From: Eoetvoesia sp035555955
GTDB taxonomy: Bacteria; Pseudomonadota; Gammaproteobacteria; Burkholderiales; Burkholderiaceae_B
Direction: 5' to 3'
NCBI RefSeq assembly: GCF_035555955.1
Contig: NZ_DATMGA010000028.1
Span: forward strand, 62,001 to 126,000
DNA length: 64,000 nt
Of this stretch, positions 47,672 through 56,982 are shown in pieces; the stretch's first letter is position 1, and every line of letters starts with the position of its first letter. The position numbers were made by a program, and so were the translations under genes. The notes under the pieces were generated by a model. The model was not told where the DNA came from. It saw only the letters and a list, made by a program, of their open reading frames with translations, and did not search any database.

Positions 47672-49324
47672 ATGACATTGATGCGCGCCCATGGGAACAG
47701 GACGGTTGAGTACGATTACATAATCGTTGGTGCGGGGTCGGCCGGCTGCACGCTTGCATATCGACTGGGCATGGATCCGGGTTTGAGGATTCTATTGCTG
47801 GAGGCGGGCGGATCCGATAGTTCGCCAGTCATCAAGATACCCCTGACTTGGGGGCTGATTTTGAAGCACCGGCTTTACGATTGGGGCTACTTTACCGAGC
47901 CCGAGCCGGGGCTGGATGGCCGGCGCATCGAATGCGCGCGCGGGCGTGTTCTGGGCGGCTGCACGTCCATCAATGGCATGGCCTATGCGAGGGGCATGCG
48001 CGAGGACTACGACCAGTGGGCGCAGGAGCTTGGGCTGCACGATTGGTCATACCGCAAAGTTCTGCCTTACTTCAAGCGCAGCGAGTCGTGGGAGGGCGGC
48101 GCGGATGAATTCCGCGGCGATTCGGGGCCTCTTGCCGTGACGCGCTTGAACTACGAAGACCCATTGCTGGATGCATTCATGCAAGCCGTCGAGCTTGCGG
48201 GCTACCCGGACAACGATGACTACAACGGGATCAGCGCGGATGGGTTCGGGCCGATGCAGGCCACTATCCGCCGCGGCCGCCGCTGGAGTGCGGCTTCCGC
48301 CTACTTGCGGCCGGCAGTGGCCCGGAAAAACGTGACGGTATGCTCGGGAGCTCTAGCGCATAAAGTGGTTTTCGAGGGCGGCCGCGCCGTGGGAGTCGAA
48401 TACTCGAGCGGCGGCGGGACGGAACTGGCGCGTGCCAGCCGGGAGGTCATTGTGTGCGGCGGGGTCATCAATTCGCCGCAGTTATTGATGCTGTCCGGTA
48501 TCGGCAAGGCGGATGCATTGCGCGCCCATGGCATCGAGCCTCTCGTCGATTTGCCGGGTGTGGGCGAGAACCTGCATGACCATATCGTTTGCGACGTCCA
48601 GTGGCGCCGCAGTTCGCCCGGGCCTTTGTACCGCGCGTTGCGGCTGGATCGGATTGCAGTCGATATTCTGCGGACCTGGCTGTTCGGCACCGGGCTGTCC
48701 GGGAAAGTGCCTGCGGCGTCCGTGGGGCTGGTGCGGAGCCGTCCCGGGCTGGAGCTGCCGGATGCCCAGTTGATGCTGGCGGCCGCGCCGATGACGGCAG
48801 GGCCTTATCTTAAGCCGTTTCTCGAGCCTTACGTCGATGCGTTTGCCATCAAGGGCGTATTCCTGGCTCCCGAAAGCCGGGGCACGGTCAGGCTTGCTGG
48901 TTCGGATCCCGCGAAGCCTGCCCGGATTCAGCAGAATTTCCTTTCCACGGAGTCGGATCGTCTTGCTGTTCGCGAGATGGTTCGCACGATGCGCCGCATC
49001 GGCGAGCAGCCGCCGCTTGCTCCGTTCATCGCGGAAGAGCTGGCGCCCGGGCCGTCCGCCGTCGGCGATTCGGACATCGATGCGTTCATTCGAAAAACCG
49101 CCATTACGCTGCATCACCCGGCGGGGACGTGCAAGATGGCCGTGGAGGGCGATCCGATGGGGGTGCTGGATCAGCAATTGCGGGTACGTGGCGTGGACGG
49201 GTTGAGAGTGGTCGACGGATCGGCGATACCGAAAATTGTCAGAGGGCCGATCAATGCTCCCATCATCATGATGGCAGAGAAGACCGCCGACCATATTCTT
49301 GGGCTTGATGCTTTGGTTTCATGA
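47672..49324 (+). CDS. GMC-family FAD oxidoreductase (alcohol dehydrogenase/oxidase)
   Basis: FAD enzyme oxidising an alcohol to aldehyde or ketone. The 550-residue protein has YIIVGAGSAGCTLAYRL, LEAGGSD, GMC signature 1 in RVLGGCTSINGMAYARG, signature 2 in GGVINSPQLLMLSGIG, and the catalytic His pair in LHHPAGTCKM, with MMAEKTAD at the end. AAGG before ATG 47672 supports this start; 47681 is possible. As first gene of the operon with a two-subunit ATP-dependent enzyme plus a zinc-type small subunit, it may produce the ketone that is then carboxylated. Confidence 0.92.
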   Translation: MTLMRAHGNRTVEYDYIIVGAGSAGCTLAYRLGMDPGLRILLLEAGGSDSSPVIKIPLTWGLILKHRLYDWGYFTEPEPGLDGRRIECARGRVLGGCTSINGMAYARGMREDYDQWAQELGLHDWSYRKVLPYFKRSESWEGGADEFRGDSGPLAVTRLNYEDPLLDAFMQAVELAGYPDNDDYNGISADGFGPMQATIRRGRRWSAASAYLRPAVARKNVTVCSGALAHKVVFEGGRAVGVEYSSGGGTELARASREVIVCGGVINSPQLLMLSGIGKADALRAHGIEPLVDLPGVGENLHDHIVCDVQWRRSSPGPLYRALRLDRIAVDILRTWLFGTGLSGKVPAASVGLVRSRPGLELPDAQLMLAAAPMTAGPYLKPFLEPYVDAFAIKGVFLAPESRGTVRLAGSDPAKPARIQQNFLSTESDRLAVREMVRTMRRIGEQPPLAPFIAEELAPGPSAVGDSDIDAFIRKTAITLHHPAGTCKMAVEGDPMGVLDQQLRVRGVDGLRVVDGSAIPKIVRGPINAPIIMMAEKTADHILGLDALVS

Positions 49325-49366
49325 AGGAAAGACGGAATTTCAAATAGAGGACAGGAGATAAACAGC

Positions 49367-51466
49367 ATGAGTTACGTTATTGGCATCGATACTGGCGGAA
49401 CTTTTACGGATGGGTTTGTGGCGGGCGAGAATGGAACGATCGCCGCTGCAAAGAGCCCTTCGACGCCACCTGATTTTTCACGCGGATTTCTTGCCGTCAT
49501 CGACGAGCTGGCGAAGGAGCTGGGGATCCAGACTTCAGAGTTGCTGGGCAGGACCCAATACATCATTCACGGGACGACGTCCACGTTGAATGCGGTGGTC
49601 ACGGGCGATGTGGCGAAGGTGGGGTTCCTGACCACCCGCGGCCATGCTGATTCGATCGCGATGATGAATCTGGAGGGACGGTATGTCGGGCTGGATCCAG
49701 AAAAAATCCAGAACATATCCAGGACGAACAAGCCCGAGCCCCTGGTGCCTCGGTCGTTGGTCGAGGAGATTGACGAGCGGGTCGATTACAAAGGCGCCGT
49801 GGTTGTTCCTTTGGATGAAGATGGCGTGCGCAGCGCTGTGGACAGGTTGATGAAGCAGGGTGTGGAAGCCATTGCGGTTTCGCTGTTATGGTCATTTCGC
49901 AATCCGGCCCATGAAACCCGTATCCGTGAAATCGTCAACGAGATGGCGCCAGGCATGTATGTTGCCGTATCTCATGAAATAAGCCCGCGCATACGCGAAT
50001 ATACGCGCAGCTCGACCACCATCGTCAATACGCAGGTCGGCCCCAAGCTGGCCGCCTATCTCGACCCATTGGAAGCCGAGCTCAGGAAACGGGGCCTGGC
50101 AGGGTCGCTTCTCGTGATGCAGGGATCCGGCGGATGCGTCCAAGCCGCTCATGCCCCCAAGCACGCCGTGAGCACCCTGGGGTCGGTACTGACCGGCGGA
50201 GTGGTGGGGTGCCTGCATCTTGCGCAAGCGCTGGGGCATGAAAACATTATTTCGACGGATATGGGGGGGACGACATTCCTGGTCGGGCTGATCCAGGACG
50301 GAAAGCCGATTACGACGACTACGACGGTCTTGAACCAGCATCAGATCAATACGCCGATGGTGGACGTGCAGACGATAGGGGCGGGCGGGGGCGCCATCGC
50401 CTGGATCGATGGCGGCGGGAACCTTCGCGTCGGGCCGCGCAGCGCGGGCGCCAGGCCAGGCCCTGTATGTTATGGAGAAGGGGGCGTCGAGCCGACGGTG
50501 ACGGATGCCGATCTGGTTCTTGGAATCATCAACCCGGATAATTTTCTTGGAGGCCGCAAGAAGCTATCGAGGAAATTGGCGGAAGATGCGATCCGTACCA
50601 AGATCGCGGAGCCCTTGGGCCTTACCGTGGAGGAAGGCGCCGCGGCCATATACACGATACAAAATGCCCAAACTGCTGATCTTGTGCGCAAGGTCGTCGT
50701 CAATAGCGGGCACGATCCCCGCGACTTCGTCATTTATTCGTTTGGCGGGGCCGGCCCTGTGCATGCGGCAAGCTATTCGGCGGATATCGGCTCGCGCGAA
50801 GTCTTGATTCCCCTGGGAACAACCGCGGCCGTGTTTTCCGCATACGGCCTTGCATCGTCGGACATCGTGCTGACCGCCGAAGCTTCGGATCCGTCGAACT
50901 GGCCGGTCGAGCCTGCGACGATCAACGAGCGCTACGAGAAACTGGAGCAGGAACTTCGCAGCCGCATGCAAGAGCAAGGCCTGGACTTCCAGAAAGTCGA
51001 CTATGTTCGCGAGGCCGAGATCCGCTACACGATGCAGATGGCGGAGGTGACCACTCCCGTTCCCTCCGGCGTACTGGATGCGAAGGCCATCGAGGGAGTC
51101 GGCCGAACCTTCGAGGCCTTGTACGAGCGGCTTTATGGCAAAGGCTCGGGGTTCGCCGATGCCGGGCTGCAGGTGATCACCTATCGGGTGCGCGCTGTGG
51201 GCGCGCTACCCATCCGTACAGCGCTTCCCGATTTCGAGAATGCCACGGGCGTTCCCCAAAGCAGCGGCACGCGCCGGGTCTTCCTGGATGTCAGGAAGGG
51301 CTGGCAGGAAACCAGGATCTATGACTATCGCGCCCTGAAGACGGGCGCCCAGGTCGACGGCCCAGCCGTTGTCGAGACGCCCACCACCACCATTGCCGTA
51401 CCGGAAGGGAGCCGTGGCACGGTCGATCGACTGGGCAACTTGGTATTACGGCTTGCCGCCGCTTAA
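49367..51466 (+). CDS. HyuA-type hydantoinase/oxoprolinase, carboxylase beta-like subunit
   Basis: ATP-dependent subunit of 699 residues: IGIDTGGTFTDGFV (ASKHA phosphate loop), HGTTSTLNAVV, the SHEISPRIREYTRSSTTIVN segment, DMGGTT and GGAGPVHAASYS. The family covers N-methylhydantoinase, 5-oxoprolinase and the beta subunits of acetone and acetophenone carboxylases, and sequence alone does not decide between them. The small zinc-type subunit downstream favours the carboxylase group. The gene lies 42 bases after the GMC gene with a clear purine-rich ribosome binding site. Confidence 0.88.
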   Translation: MSYVIGIDTGGTFTDGFVAGENGTIAAAKSPSTPPDFSRGFLAVIDELAKELGIQTSELLGRTQYIIHGTTSTLNAVVTGDVAKVGFLTTRGHADSIAMMNLEGRYVGLDPEKIQNISRTNKPEPLVPRSLVEEIDERVDYKGAVVVPLDEDGVRSAVDRLMKQGVEAIAVSLLWSFRNPAHETRIREIVNEMAPGMYVAVSHEISPRIREYTRSSTTIVNTQVGPKLAAYLDPLEAELRKRGLAGSLLVMQGSGGCVQAAHAPKHAVSTLGSVLTGGVVGCLHLAQALGHENIISTDMGGTTFLVGLIQDGKPITTTTTVLNQHQINTPMVDVQTIGAGGGAIAWIDGGGNLRVGPRSAGARPGPVCYGEGGVEPTVTDADLVLGIINPDNFLGGRKKLSRKLAEDAIRTKIAEPLGLTVEEGAAAIYTIQNAQTADLVRKVVVNSGHDPRDFVIYSFGGAGPVHAASYSADIGSREVLIPLGTTAAVFSAYGLASSDIVLTAEASDPSNWPVEPATINERYEKLEQELRSRMQEQGLDFQKVDYVREAEIRYTMQMAEVTTPVPSGVLDAKAIEGVGRTFEALYERLYGKGSGFADAGLQVITYRVRAVGALPIRTALPDFENATGVPQSSGTRRVFLDVRKGWQETRIYDYRALKTGAQVDGPAVVETPTTTIAVPEGSRGTVDRLGNLVLRLAAA

Positions 51467-51487
51467 TTCAATTATCAAGGAGACATC

Positions 51488-53461
51488 ATGCCGTTAATCA
51501 ATATAGCGGGGTCCGAGCGATTCGCCTACCAGCTGAAACCCTCCGCGCAAACCAGGGAATTGGCGCGTGGGCTCACGCTGCATTCAGTCAGCGACGACGA
51601 TGTGGCGGGGGTAGATCCGCTGACGTACGAGGTGATTCGACACCGGCTGGCGTCCATCGCCGGGGAAATGGGCGATGCGCTCAAGCGCATGTCCGGCTCG
51701 GTCGTGGTCACGGATTGCAACGATTTTGGAGCCACTATTCTGGACGAATGCGGCGACTCGGTGATTGTTGGGCTTTACAACACCCAGCTGGCCGCATCGG
51801 TCGATATGGCGGTCAAGTGGACGCTGGAGAACCGGGGAGTGAATCCGGGCATCCGGCCCGGCGATATGTTTTTCTGCAACGATCCATGGATAGGCGGCGG
51901 CCTGCATCAGAACGACGCCACGATCATGGCGCCGCTTTTTCACGAAGGCGAGCTATTCGGCTGGACGGCGGCAGTTTGCCACCAAGTGGATCTGGGTGGC
52001 GTGTCTCCCGGGAGCTGGTCGGTCGAGGGCCGGGATGTATTTTGGGAATCGACGCCCGTTCCGCCCGTAAAGATCGTGGAAGAGGGGGAAATCCGTAGTG
52101 ATATCGAAGATATGTATTTGCGGCGCTCGAGAGTGCCGCGCCTGATCGCGCTCGATCTGCGCGCGAAGATCGGCGCCAACAATATTGCGCAGGAACGCTT
52201 GACGCAGTTGATTGCCAAGTACAGCGCCAAGACCGTCAAAGCGGTGATGAAGCGCATGATGAACGATGCCGAGAGCCGTCTCAGGGCGAAGTTGCTGGAG
52301 CTTCCCGATGGCGAGTGGTCGGGCGTGGCGCATCAGGATTCGTTCCGCAGCGGAGACCGCAACGTATACAAGATCACCCTGAAGATGACGAAAAAGGGAG
52401 ACCGCCTGACGTTCGACTTCACCGGCACCGACAAAGAGGTCGAGGGATTCGCCAATTGCACTCTCGCCGGGTTGAGGGGAGGGATCATGCCGATAGTGCT
52501 GACCATGCTTTGCGGCGACATTCCGTGGGCTCCGGGCGGGCTTTACCGGTGTTTCGACATCATCAGCGAGCCCGGCACCATCAATAATTGCAATTTTCCC
52601 GCGGGCATTGGCAAGGCTTCTGTAGCATCGGCCTGGGCCACGCAGAATGTCGTTTCCGAAACGGTCGGAACCATGCTGTCCATTCATCCCGAGCATCGCA
52701 AGTCGCTGATGTGCGTGTGCTGCGGAACCTGGGACTTGGCATTGCTGGCCGGCCTCGATCAAAGGGGCAACCCGTTCGTGACGATGATTTGCGACTCGAT
52801 GGCGGGCGGCATGGGTGCGCGGGTGGATCAGGACGGCGTCGATACGGGCGGGCTCAATTGTATTCCGATGGGCCGGGTCGCCGACGTTGAAATCAACGAG
52901 TTCAGTTTCCCGATGCTTTATCTTTGGCGCAGGGAGGAAATGGACTCAGGCGGAGCGGGCCGGTTCAGGGGCGGCGCGGGTGGATCCAGTTGCTTCATTC
53001 CGTACGACTCTCCCATAGGCGGCGTGCATCTGGTCGTTTCGGCGACGGGCAAGGCCTTGCCGCAGGCAACCGGGCTGAGCGGGGGCTATCCCGCGGGCAC
53101 GCAATACGATGTGCTGTTGCGAGACACGAATGCCAGGCAGATGCTGGCGGCTGGCCGGATCCCGGGCGCTCTGGACGATTTGCAGGGAACTGCCGAGGTG
53201 TTGCAGCAGCATCTGGAAACCCATCTGAACGATGGCGATGTGTACTTCACCCATTGGCAAGGCGGCGGTGGCTATGGCGATCCGCTATTGCGAAACCCGA
53301 TTCTGGTTGCGCGCGACGTCGTTAGGCAGAAAGTGTCCAGGCGCGCCGCCATCGAAGTCTATGGCGTTGCCTTGGCTGAGAACGGAACCGTGGATGTTCC
53401 CGCAACGGAAGCGGCCAGGAAAGCATTGCGTGAAAAGCGCGCCGCTGAAGCGTTTCATTGA
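51488..53461 (+). CDS. HyuB-type hydantoinase/oxoprolinase, carboxylase alpha-like subunit
   Basis: Partner of the HyuA subunit, 657 residues. After an N-terminal extension of about 40 residues it has DPLTYEVIRHRLASIAGEMG, NDPWIGGGLHQNDATIMAPL, GRDVFWESTPVPPVKIVEEG and GPVQGRGGAGG-like Gly-rich sequence towards the end, as in the family. It is shorter than acetone carboxylase alpha (about 770) and longer than most hydantoinase B (about 550). AAGGAGA precedes the ATG. The last part carries the usual HWQGGGGYGDPL. Confidence 0.88.
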   Translation: MPLINIAGSERFAYQLKPSAQTRELARGLTLHSVSDDDVAGVDPLTYEVIRHRLASIAGEMGDALKRMSGSVVVTDCNDFGATILDECGDSVIVGLYNTQLAASVDMAVKWTLENRGVNPGIRPGDMFFCNDPWIGGGLHQNDATIMAPLFHEGELFGWTAAVCHQVDLGGVSPGSWSVEGRDVFWESTPVPPVKIVEEGEIRSDIEDMYLRRSRVPRLIALDLRAKIGANNIAQERLTQLIAKYSAKTVKAVMKRMMNDAESRLRAKLLELPDGEWSGVAHQDSFRSGDRNVYKITLKMTKKGDRLTFDFTGTDKEVEGFANCTLAGLRGGIMPIVLTMLCGDIPWAPGGLYRCFDIISEPGTINNCNFPAGIGKASVASAWATQNVVSETVGTMLSIHPEHRKSLMCVCCGTWDLALLAGLDQRGNPFVTMICDSMAGGMGARVDQDGVDTGGLNCIPMGRVADVEINEFSFPMLYLWRREEMDSGGAGRFRGGAGGSSCFIPYDSPIGGVHLVVSATGKALPQATGLSGGYPAGTQYDVLLRDTNARQMLAAGRIPGALDDLQGTAEVLQQHLETHLNDGDVYFTHWQGGGGYGDPLLRNPILVARDVVRQKVSRRAAIEVYGVALAENGTVDVPATEAARKALREKRAAEAFH

Positions 53462-53474
53462 CCAGGAGATAATC

Positions 53475-53762
53475 GTGAATTTCGACGACAACATCAAGCT
53501 GGCCGACGATGGTGTGTCCACCGTTTGCAGCCATTGTTCGGAAACGCTTGGCGATGCGCATGGCGACCCATTGGCGCATGCGCTCAGGCTGGAGCGGAAA
53601 TCCTCTGAACTAGGGCCCGGGATCCGGGCCGACCCTGGCTTGTTCACCGATAGGGAAATCGTTCTCAGGCAGCGATTCTGCCCAAAGTGCCTGGCGGTGC
53701 TTGCCACCGAAGTGGTTCCCCAGGACGAGGGCAAGTTGCGCAGCTGGAAGGTCTTTGGCTGA
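53475..53762 (+). CDS. Small zinc-ribbon-like subunit (acetone carboxylase gamma-like)
   Basis: A 95-residue protein with two Cys pairs, CSHC near residue 18 and CPKC near residue 71, fitting a zinc site as in the gamma subunit of acetone carboxylase. The C-terminal half includes REIVLRQRFCPKCLAVLATE and ends LRSWKVFG. GTG 53475 with AGGAGA upstream is the natural start, 13 bases after hyuB; the frame open further upstream overlaps hyuB and is not used. Together with the two preceding subunits it makes a three-part enzyme. Confidence 0.72.
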   Translation: MNFDDNIKLADDGVSTVCSHCSETLGDAHGDPLAHALRLERKSSELGPGIRADPGLFTDREIVLRQRFCPKCLAVLATEVVPQDEGKLRSWKVFG

Positions 53763-53772
53763 AGGGCGCTGG

Positions 53773-54486
53773 CTAGGGATTATGCAACCGCCGCTCCAGC
53801 AGCGCCAGGTCTTCGCGCAGCTGGCGCAGGGATTCGTCCACGCTGTTCTCGCGCGAGCGGCGTTCTTCGCCGCGTACCACCGATTGCAGGGCGAAAGTGG
53901 CGAGCATTTGCGCCACGTCTTCCAGCGGCACCTTGCCGCTGGCGCTGAACCACCACGCCGACCAGTTGCACATGCCCAGAATGGCGAAGGCCGCGATTTT
54001 CGGGTCGACGATGCGGAACTGTCCGGCCTGCATGCCGGCTTCGATTACCGCCTGGAAGCGGCTTAGCACCAGCCGGCGCGATGCCTCGGCCTCTTTGCGC
54101 AGGGCGGGAGAGAGGTTTTCTTCGTTGCGCTCGACGACCCGGAACTGCAGCGGATGCCCCAGTATGAGCCGGGCATGCTTCAGCACCAGCTGGCGCAGTG
54201 CCTCCATGGGGTCTGAATTGCTGTCGTCGACCTGGGCCGCCTGCTTGCCGGCCATGCCGGTTATTTCCGTCGTCAGCTCGCGCAGTATGGCTTCTTTATT
54301 GCGGAAGTAATAGTAGATGGCGGTGCGCGTAACGCCCATGGCCTCGGCGATATCGCCCATGCTGGTGCCCTGGAATCCGCGCTGTATGAACAAGGTGGAG
54401 GCGGCTTCCAGTATGGACTCCTGCAGCAGCTCGCGGCGCGAGGACTTGGGGGCGGGTGCGGATTTCTTGGGCGAAGTCTTGGGCAC
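53773..54486 (-). CDS. TetR-family transcriptional regulator
   Basis: Repressor of 237 residues. The N-terminal helix-turn-helix is TSMGDIAEAMGVTRTAIYYY with FRNKEAIL, after ESILEAASTLFIQRGFQGT; the C-terminal ligand domain is Ala/Arg-rich. A Lys/Pro/Ser-rich leader of about 17 residues precedes the DNA-binding domain. It is divergent from the aromatic-acid operon and likely represses it in the absence of an acyl- or aryl-CoA ligand. It converges with the small-subunit gene with 10 bases between. Confidence 0.9.
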   Translation of the reverse strand: MPKTSPKKSAPAPKSSRRELLQESILEAASTLFIQRGFQGTSMGDIAEAMGVTRTAIYYYFRNKEAILRELTTEITGMAGKQAAQVDDSNSDPMEALRQLVLKHARLILGHPLQFRVVERNEENLSPALRKEAEASRRLVLSRFQAVIEAGMQAGQFRIVDPKIAAFAILGMCNWSAWWFSASGKVPLEDVAQMLATFALQSVVRGEERRSRENSVDESLRQLREDLALLERRLHNP

Positions 54487-54662
54487 GATTGTTGTTCAGC
54501 TTTCTTGTCGGTTGCGAAGGGGAGCGGTGCGTGGGGGCTGCGCGGCAACCGCGGTTTTCCGGCCAATGATAAGGCAAGCCGGCGGTGGGCGCAGGCCCGA
54601 CTGCACTATGCGCCATTTTTGACATGAGCGTCAAATCCCCGCGTCTCGGTGTAAACACCTAG

Positions 54663-54698
54663 TTGTCTTTATCGACAATAATTTCACACTTGTGTCAA
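54663..54698. promoter_or_regulatory. Two inverted repeats, candidate TetR operators
   Basis: TTGTC (54663-54667) and GACAA (54674-54678) are perfect arms, and TTCACAC (54683-54689) with GTGTCAA (54692-54698) match at 6 of 7. Both lie 35-70 bases before the first gene of the divergent operon. Overlap with the promoter is likely, since an AT-rich TAGAATAT follows at about 54708. Confidence 0.45.
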
Positions 54699-54733
54699 AA
54701 ATGTCTTAGAATATAAAAAAGGAGGCAGAAATC

Positions 54734-56020
54734 ATGAGTGAATCGCCGACCAGCAAAGACGCCGCCACCGGTGCGGCAAAGCCGCAGGAAGCCACGGCCG
54801 GGTTCCTGAACACCGACTGGAATCCGCGCGGGCTGCCGGAAGGCGCCGCCACCAGCAATGTGGTGCTGCGCACGCAAGACGGTGCGGCCACGGGTGGTGC
54901 GCTGTACCGTCCGGCCACCGCCACCGATACGGTGGTGTGCATCATGCATCCCCGGGAATTCATGGCGTGCCATTACCTGGTGCCGGACATCGTGGAAGCG
55001 GGCTATGCGGCCTGGTCGCAGTGGCCGCGCTCGGTCGGCAACGACCTTCGCCTGGAACACGAGTTCGCGCTTTACGACGTGGCGGCCGGCATGGAGTTCC
55101 TGCGCAAGGCCGGCTTCAAGCGCATTGTCCTGCTGGGAAATTCGGGGGGCAGCGGGCTGTACAGCCTGTATGCGCAGCAGGCCTCGCTGGCGCCCGCCGA
55201 CCGCATCAAGAAGACTCCGGGCGGGCGGGCCACCAAGCTGGACCAACTGGCCATGGTTGAGCCCGACGGCATGGTTTTCCTGGCGCCGCATCCCGGCCAG
55301 GGCGCGCTGCTTATGCAATGCATCGATCCTTCGGTCATCGACGAGTCTGACCCGCTTTCCGTGGATGCCTCGCTGGACCCCTTCGACGAGGCCAATGGCT
55401 TTGGCGACGCCAAAACCGGGGCGCGCTACGGCGCCGAGTTTGTGCGGCGCTATCGCCAGGGGCAGCACGAGCGCGTGCAGCGCCTGGACGCCATGGCGCA
55501 TGCCCTGATCGAACGGCGCATGCAGGCGCGCGGCCGCGCCAAAGAGGGCGGATCGGCCGCCGACCGCCGGCTTGGCGCCCATACCCCCATCATGCAGGTA
55601 TGGCGCACCAACGCCGATCTGCGCTGCTACGACCTGTCGCTGGACCCTTCGGACCGCAAGTACGGCACCTTGTGGGGCGGCGACCCGTTCGCTTCCAACT
55701 ACGGTTCGGTGGGTTTTGCCCGGCTGTGCTCGCCGGAAAGCTGGCTATCGACCTGGTCGGGAATCTCTTCCAACGCCTTGCTGGCCAAGTCGGCGCCAGC
55801 CATCCGCCAGCCTACGCTGCTGGTGGAATACACCGGCGACCAGGCCTGCTTCCCGTCCATCATTCGCGACATATTCTCGGCCATCGGTGCTTCCGAAAAG
55901 CGGCACGAACGCGTAAGGGGCGATCACCACGGCCGCGCCCTGGCCGCGGGCGAAGAGCCGGGGCGCTACGTGGCGGGCCGTATCGTGCAGGAATGGCTGC
56001 GGCAGCATTTTCCCGGGTAG
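54734..56020 (+). CDS. Alpha/beta hydrolase family protein
   Basis: First gene of the aromatic-acid operon, 428 residues. The core hydrolase part has CIMHPREFMACHYLVPDI, the nucleophile elbow GNSGGSGLY near residue 136, a second half with LDPSDRKYGTLWGGDP, and a late acidic EYTGDQACFP and His (GDHHGRAL). GGAGG precedes the ATG. No close characterised family was recognised. The context suggests hydrolysis of an ester, amide or ring-cleavage product in the same pathway. Confidence 0.82.
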   Translation: MSESPTSKDAATGAAKPQEATAGFLNTDWNPRGLPEGAATSNVVLRTQDGAATGGALYRPATATDTVVCIMHPREFMACHYLVPDIVEAGYAAWSQWPRSVGNDLRLEHEFALYDVAAGMEFLRKAGFKRIVLLGNSGGSGLYSLYAQQASLAPADRIKKTPGGRATKLDQLAMVEPDGMVFLAPHPGQGALLMQCIDPSVIDESDPLSVDASLDPFDEANGFGDAKTGARYGAEFVRRYRQGQHERVQRLDAMAHALIERRMQARGRAKEGGSAADRRLGAHTPIMQVWRTNADLRCYDLSLDPSDRKYGTLWGGDPFASNYGSVGFARLCSPESWLSTWSGISSNALLAKSAPAIRQPTLLVEYTGDQACFPSIIRDIFSAIGASEKRHERVRGDHHGRALAAGEEPGRYVAGRIVQEWLRQHFPG

Positions 56021-56079
56021 CCGATCCGGGCGCCCGGCGTGCCCGGGCTTTCCATTTCCATGTTTTCAAGGAACGAATC

Positions 56080-56949
56080 ATGTCATCTGCTTCGACGAGC
56101 AGCCTGGTGTTGAAAGGGGTGGACCACACGGCCCGCCCCACCTGGAGGCTGCGCGAAACCATTACGTTTTATCGCGACGTGCTTGGCCTGCCGCTGATCC
56201 ACACGATTTCCGCGCGAGGCTGGGGGCCGGCCACGCACCCAGACTTTTTGCATTTCTTTTTCGACAGCGGCAAGGGCAGCACCATTGCGTTTTTCTACTA
56301 CCTGGGCTCGTCGGAACCCGCAGGCTTGGGCCGCGAGAAGCACGCCAAGCCCTGGCCGGAGGATCATGTCTTCGACGCCACCCATACCGCCTGGCAGGTG
56401 GATACCGAAGAAGAGCTCAAGGCCTGGAAGACGCGCCTGGAGGAAAAGGGGTTGGAGGTTTCCGTCGAAACCCGCCACGAAATCATCGAATCCATTTATT
56501 TTCGCGATCCCAACGGCTATTTCGTGGAGATCACGCGCAAGCTGCGTCCGCTGCAGGAGCGCGATTCGACCGACGCGGAGCTGACGCTGCAGGCGGCCAT
56601 GGAGCTGGAGGACGAGGCCGCCCGCGGGGTGCAGGACATTGGCGCCATCGACGACGTCTGGAACCGCAAGTCCAGGCTGCTTTTGTCCGACGCAAGCCCG
56701 GGTGCCGCGCGGGTGCTGGTTTTGAAAGTGCCCGAGTTCGCCGCGTTGATCGAGGCGGCCCGGCGGTCGCCGCAATGCAAGGTGGACGACAGCCTGGAGG
56801 ACTATGCGGTGATCGAGTCGCAGTCGCCCATGGAATTCAGCCGCAAAGAGCTGGGCGTGAAGCCCGCCGTCTGGTATGGGCTGTTCACGGGCGGCCTGCA
56901 GGGACGCATCACGGTGTTCGACCGCGACCGCGTTCGCATAGAGCCTTAG
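56080..56949 (+). CDS. VOC-superfamily protein (glyoxalase/extradiol dioxygenase fold)
   Basis: A 289-residue protein with an N-terminal VOC module: GVDHTARPTWRLRETITFYR with the first metal-binding His, FDATHTAWQVDTEEEL, and FRDPNGYFVEITRKL with the Glu ligand. The C-terminal 130 residues form a less conserved second half (VWYGLFTGGLQGRITVFDRD at the end) that may be a degenerate module. AAGGAA precedes ATG 56080; the frame open further upstream lies inside the hydrolase gene. The role could be dioxygenase or isomerase on an aromatic intermediate; no more can be said. Confidence 0.8.
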   Translation: MSSASTSSLVLKGVDHTARPTWRLRETITFYRDVLGLPLIHTISARGWGPATHPDFLHFFFDSGKGSTIAFFYYLGSSEPAGLGREKHAKPWPEDHVFDATHTAWQVDTEEELKAWKTRLEEKGLEVSVETRHEIIESIYFRDPNGYFVEITRKLRPLQERDSTDAELTLQAAMELEDEAARGVQDIGAIDDVWNRKSRLLLSDASPGAARVLVLKVPEFAALIEAARRSPQCKVDDSLEDYAVIESQSPMEFSRKELGVKPAVWYGLFTGGLQGRITVFDRDRVRIEP

Positions 56950-56982
56950 GCGAGACGACGCGGCGGCGTAAAGGAGAGACAA

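Noticed and set aside
49367..53461. 5-oxoprolinase or hydantoinase as definite function
   Set aside because: HyuA and HyuB are shared by several enzyme types. The third small subunit with four Cys and the GMC partner argue for a carboxylase-like system, so the specific name was not used.
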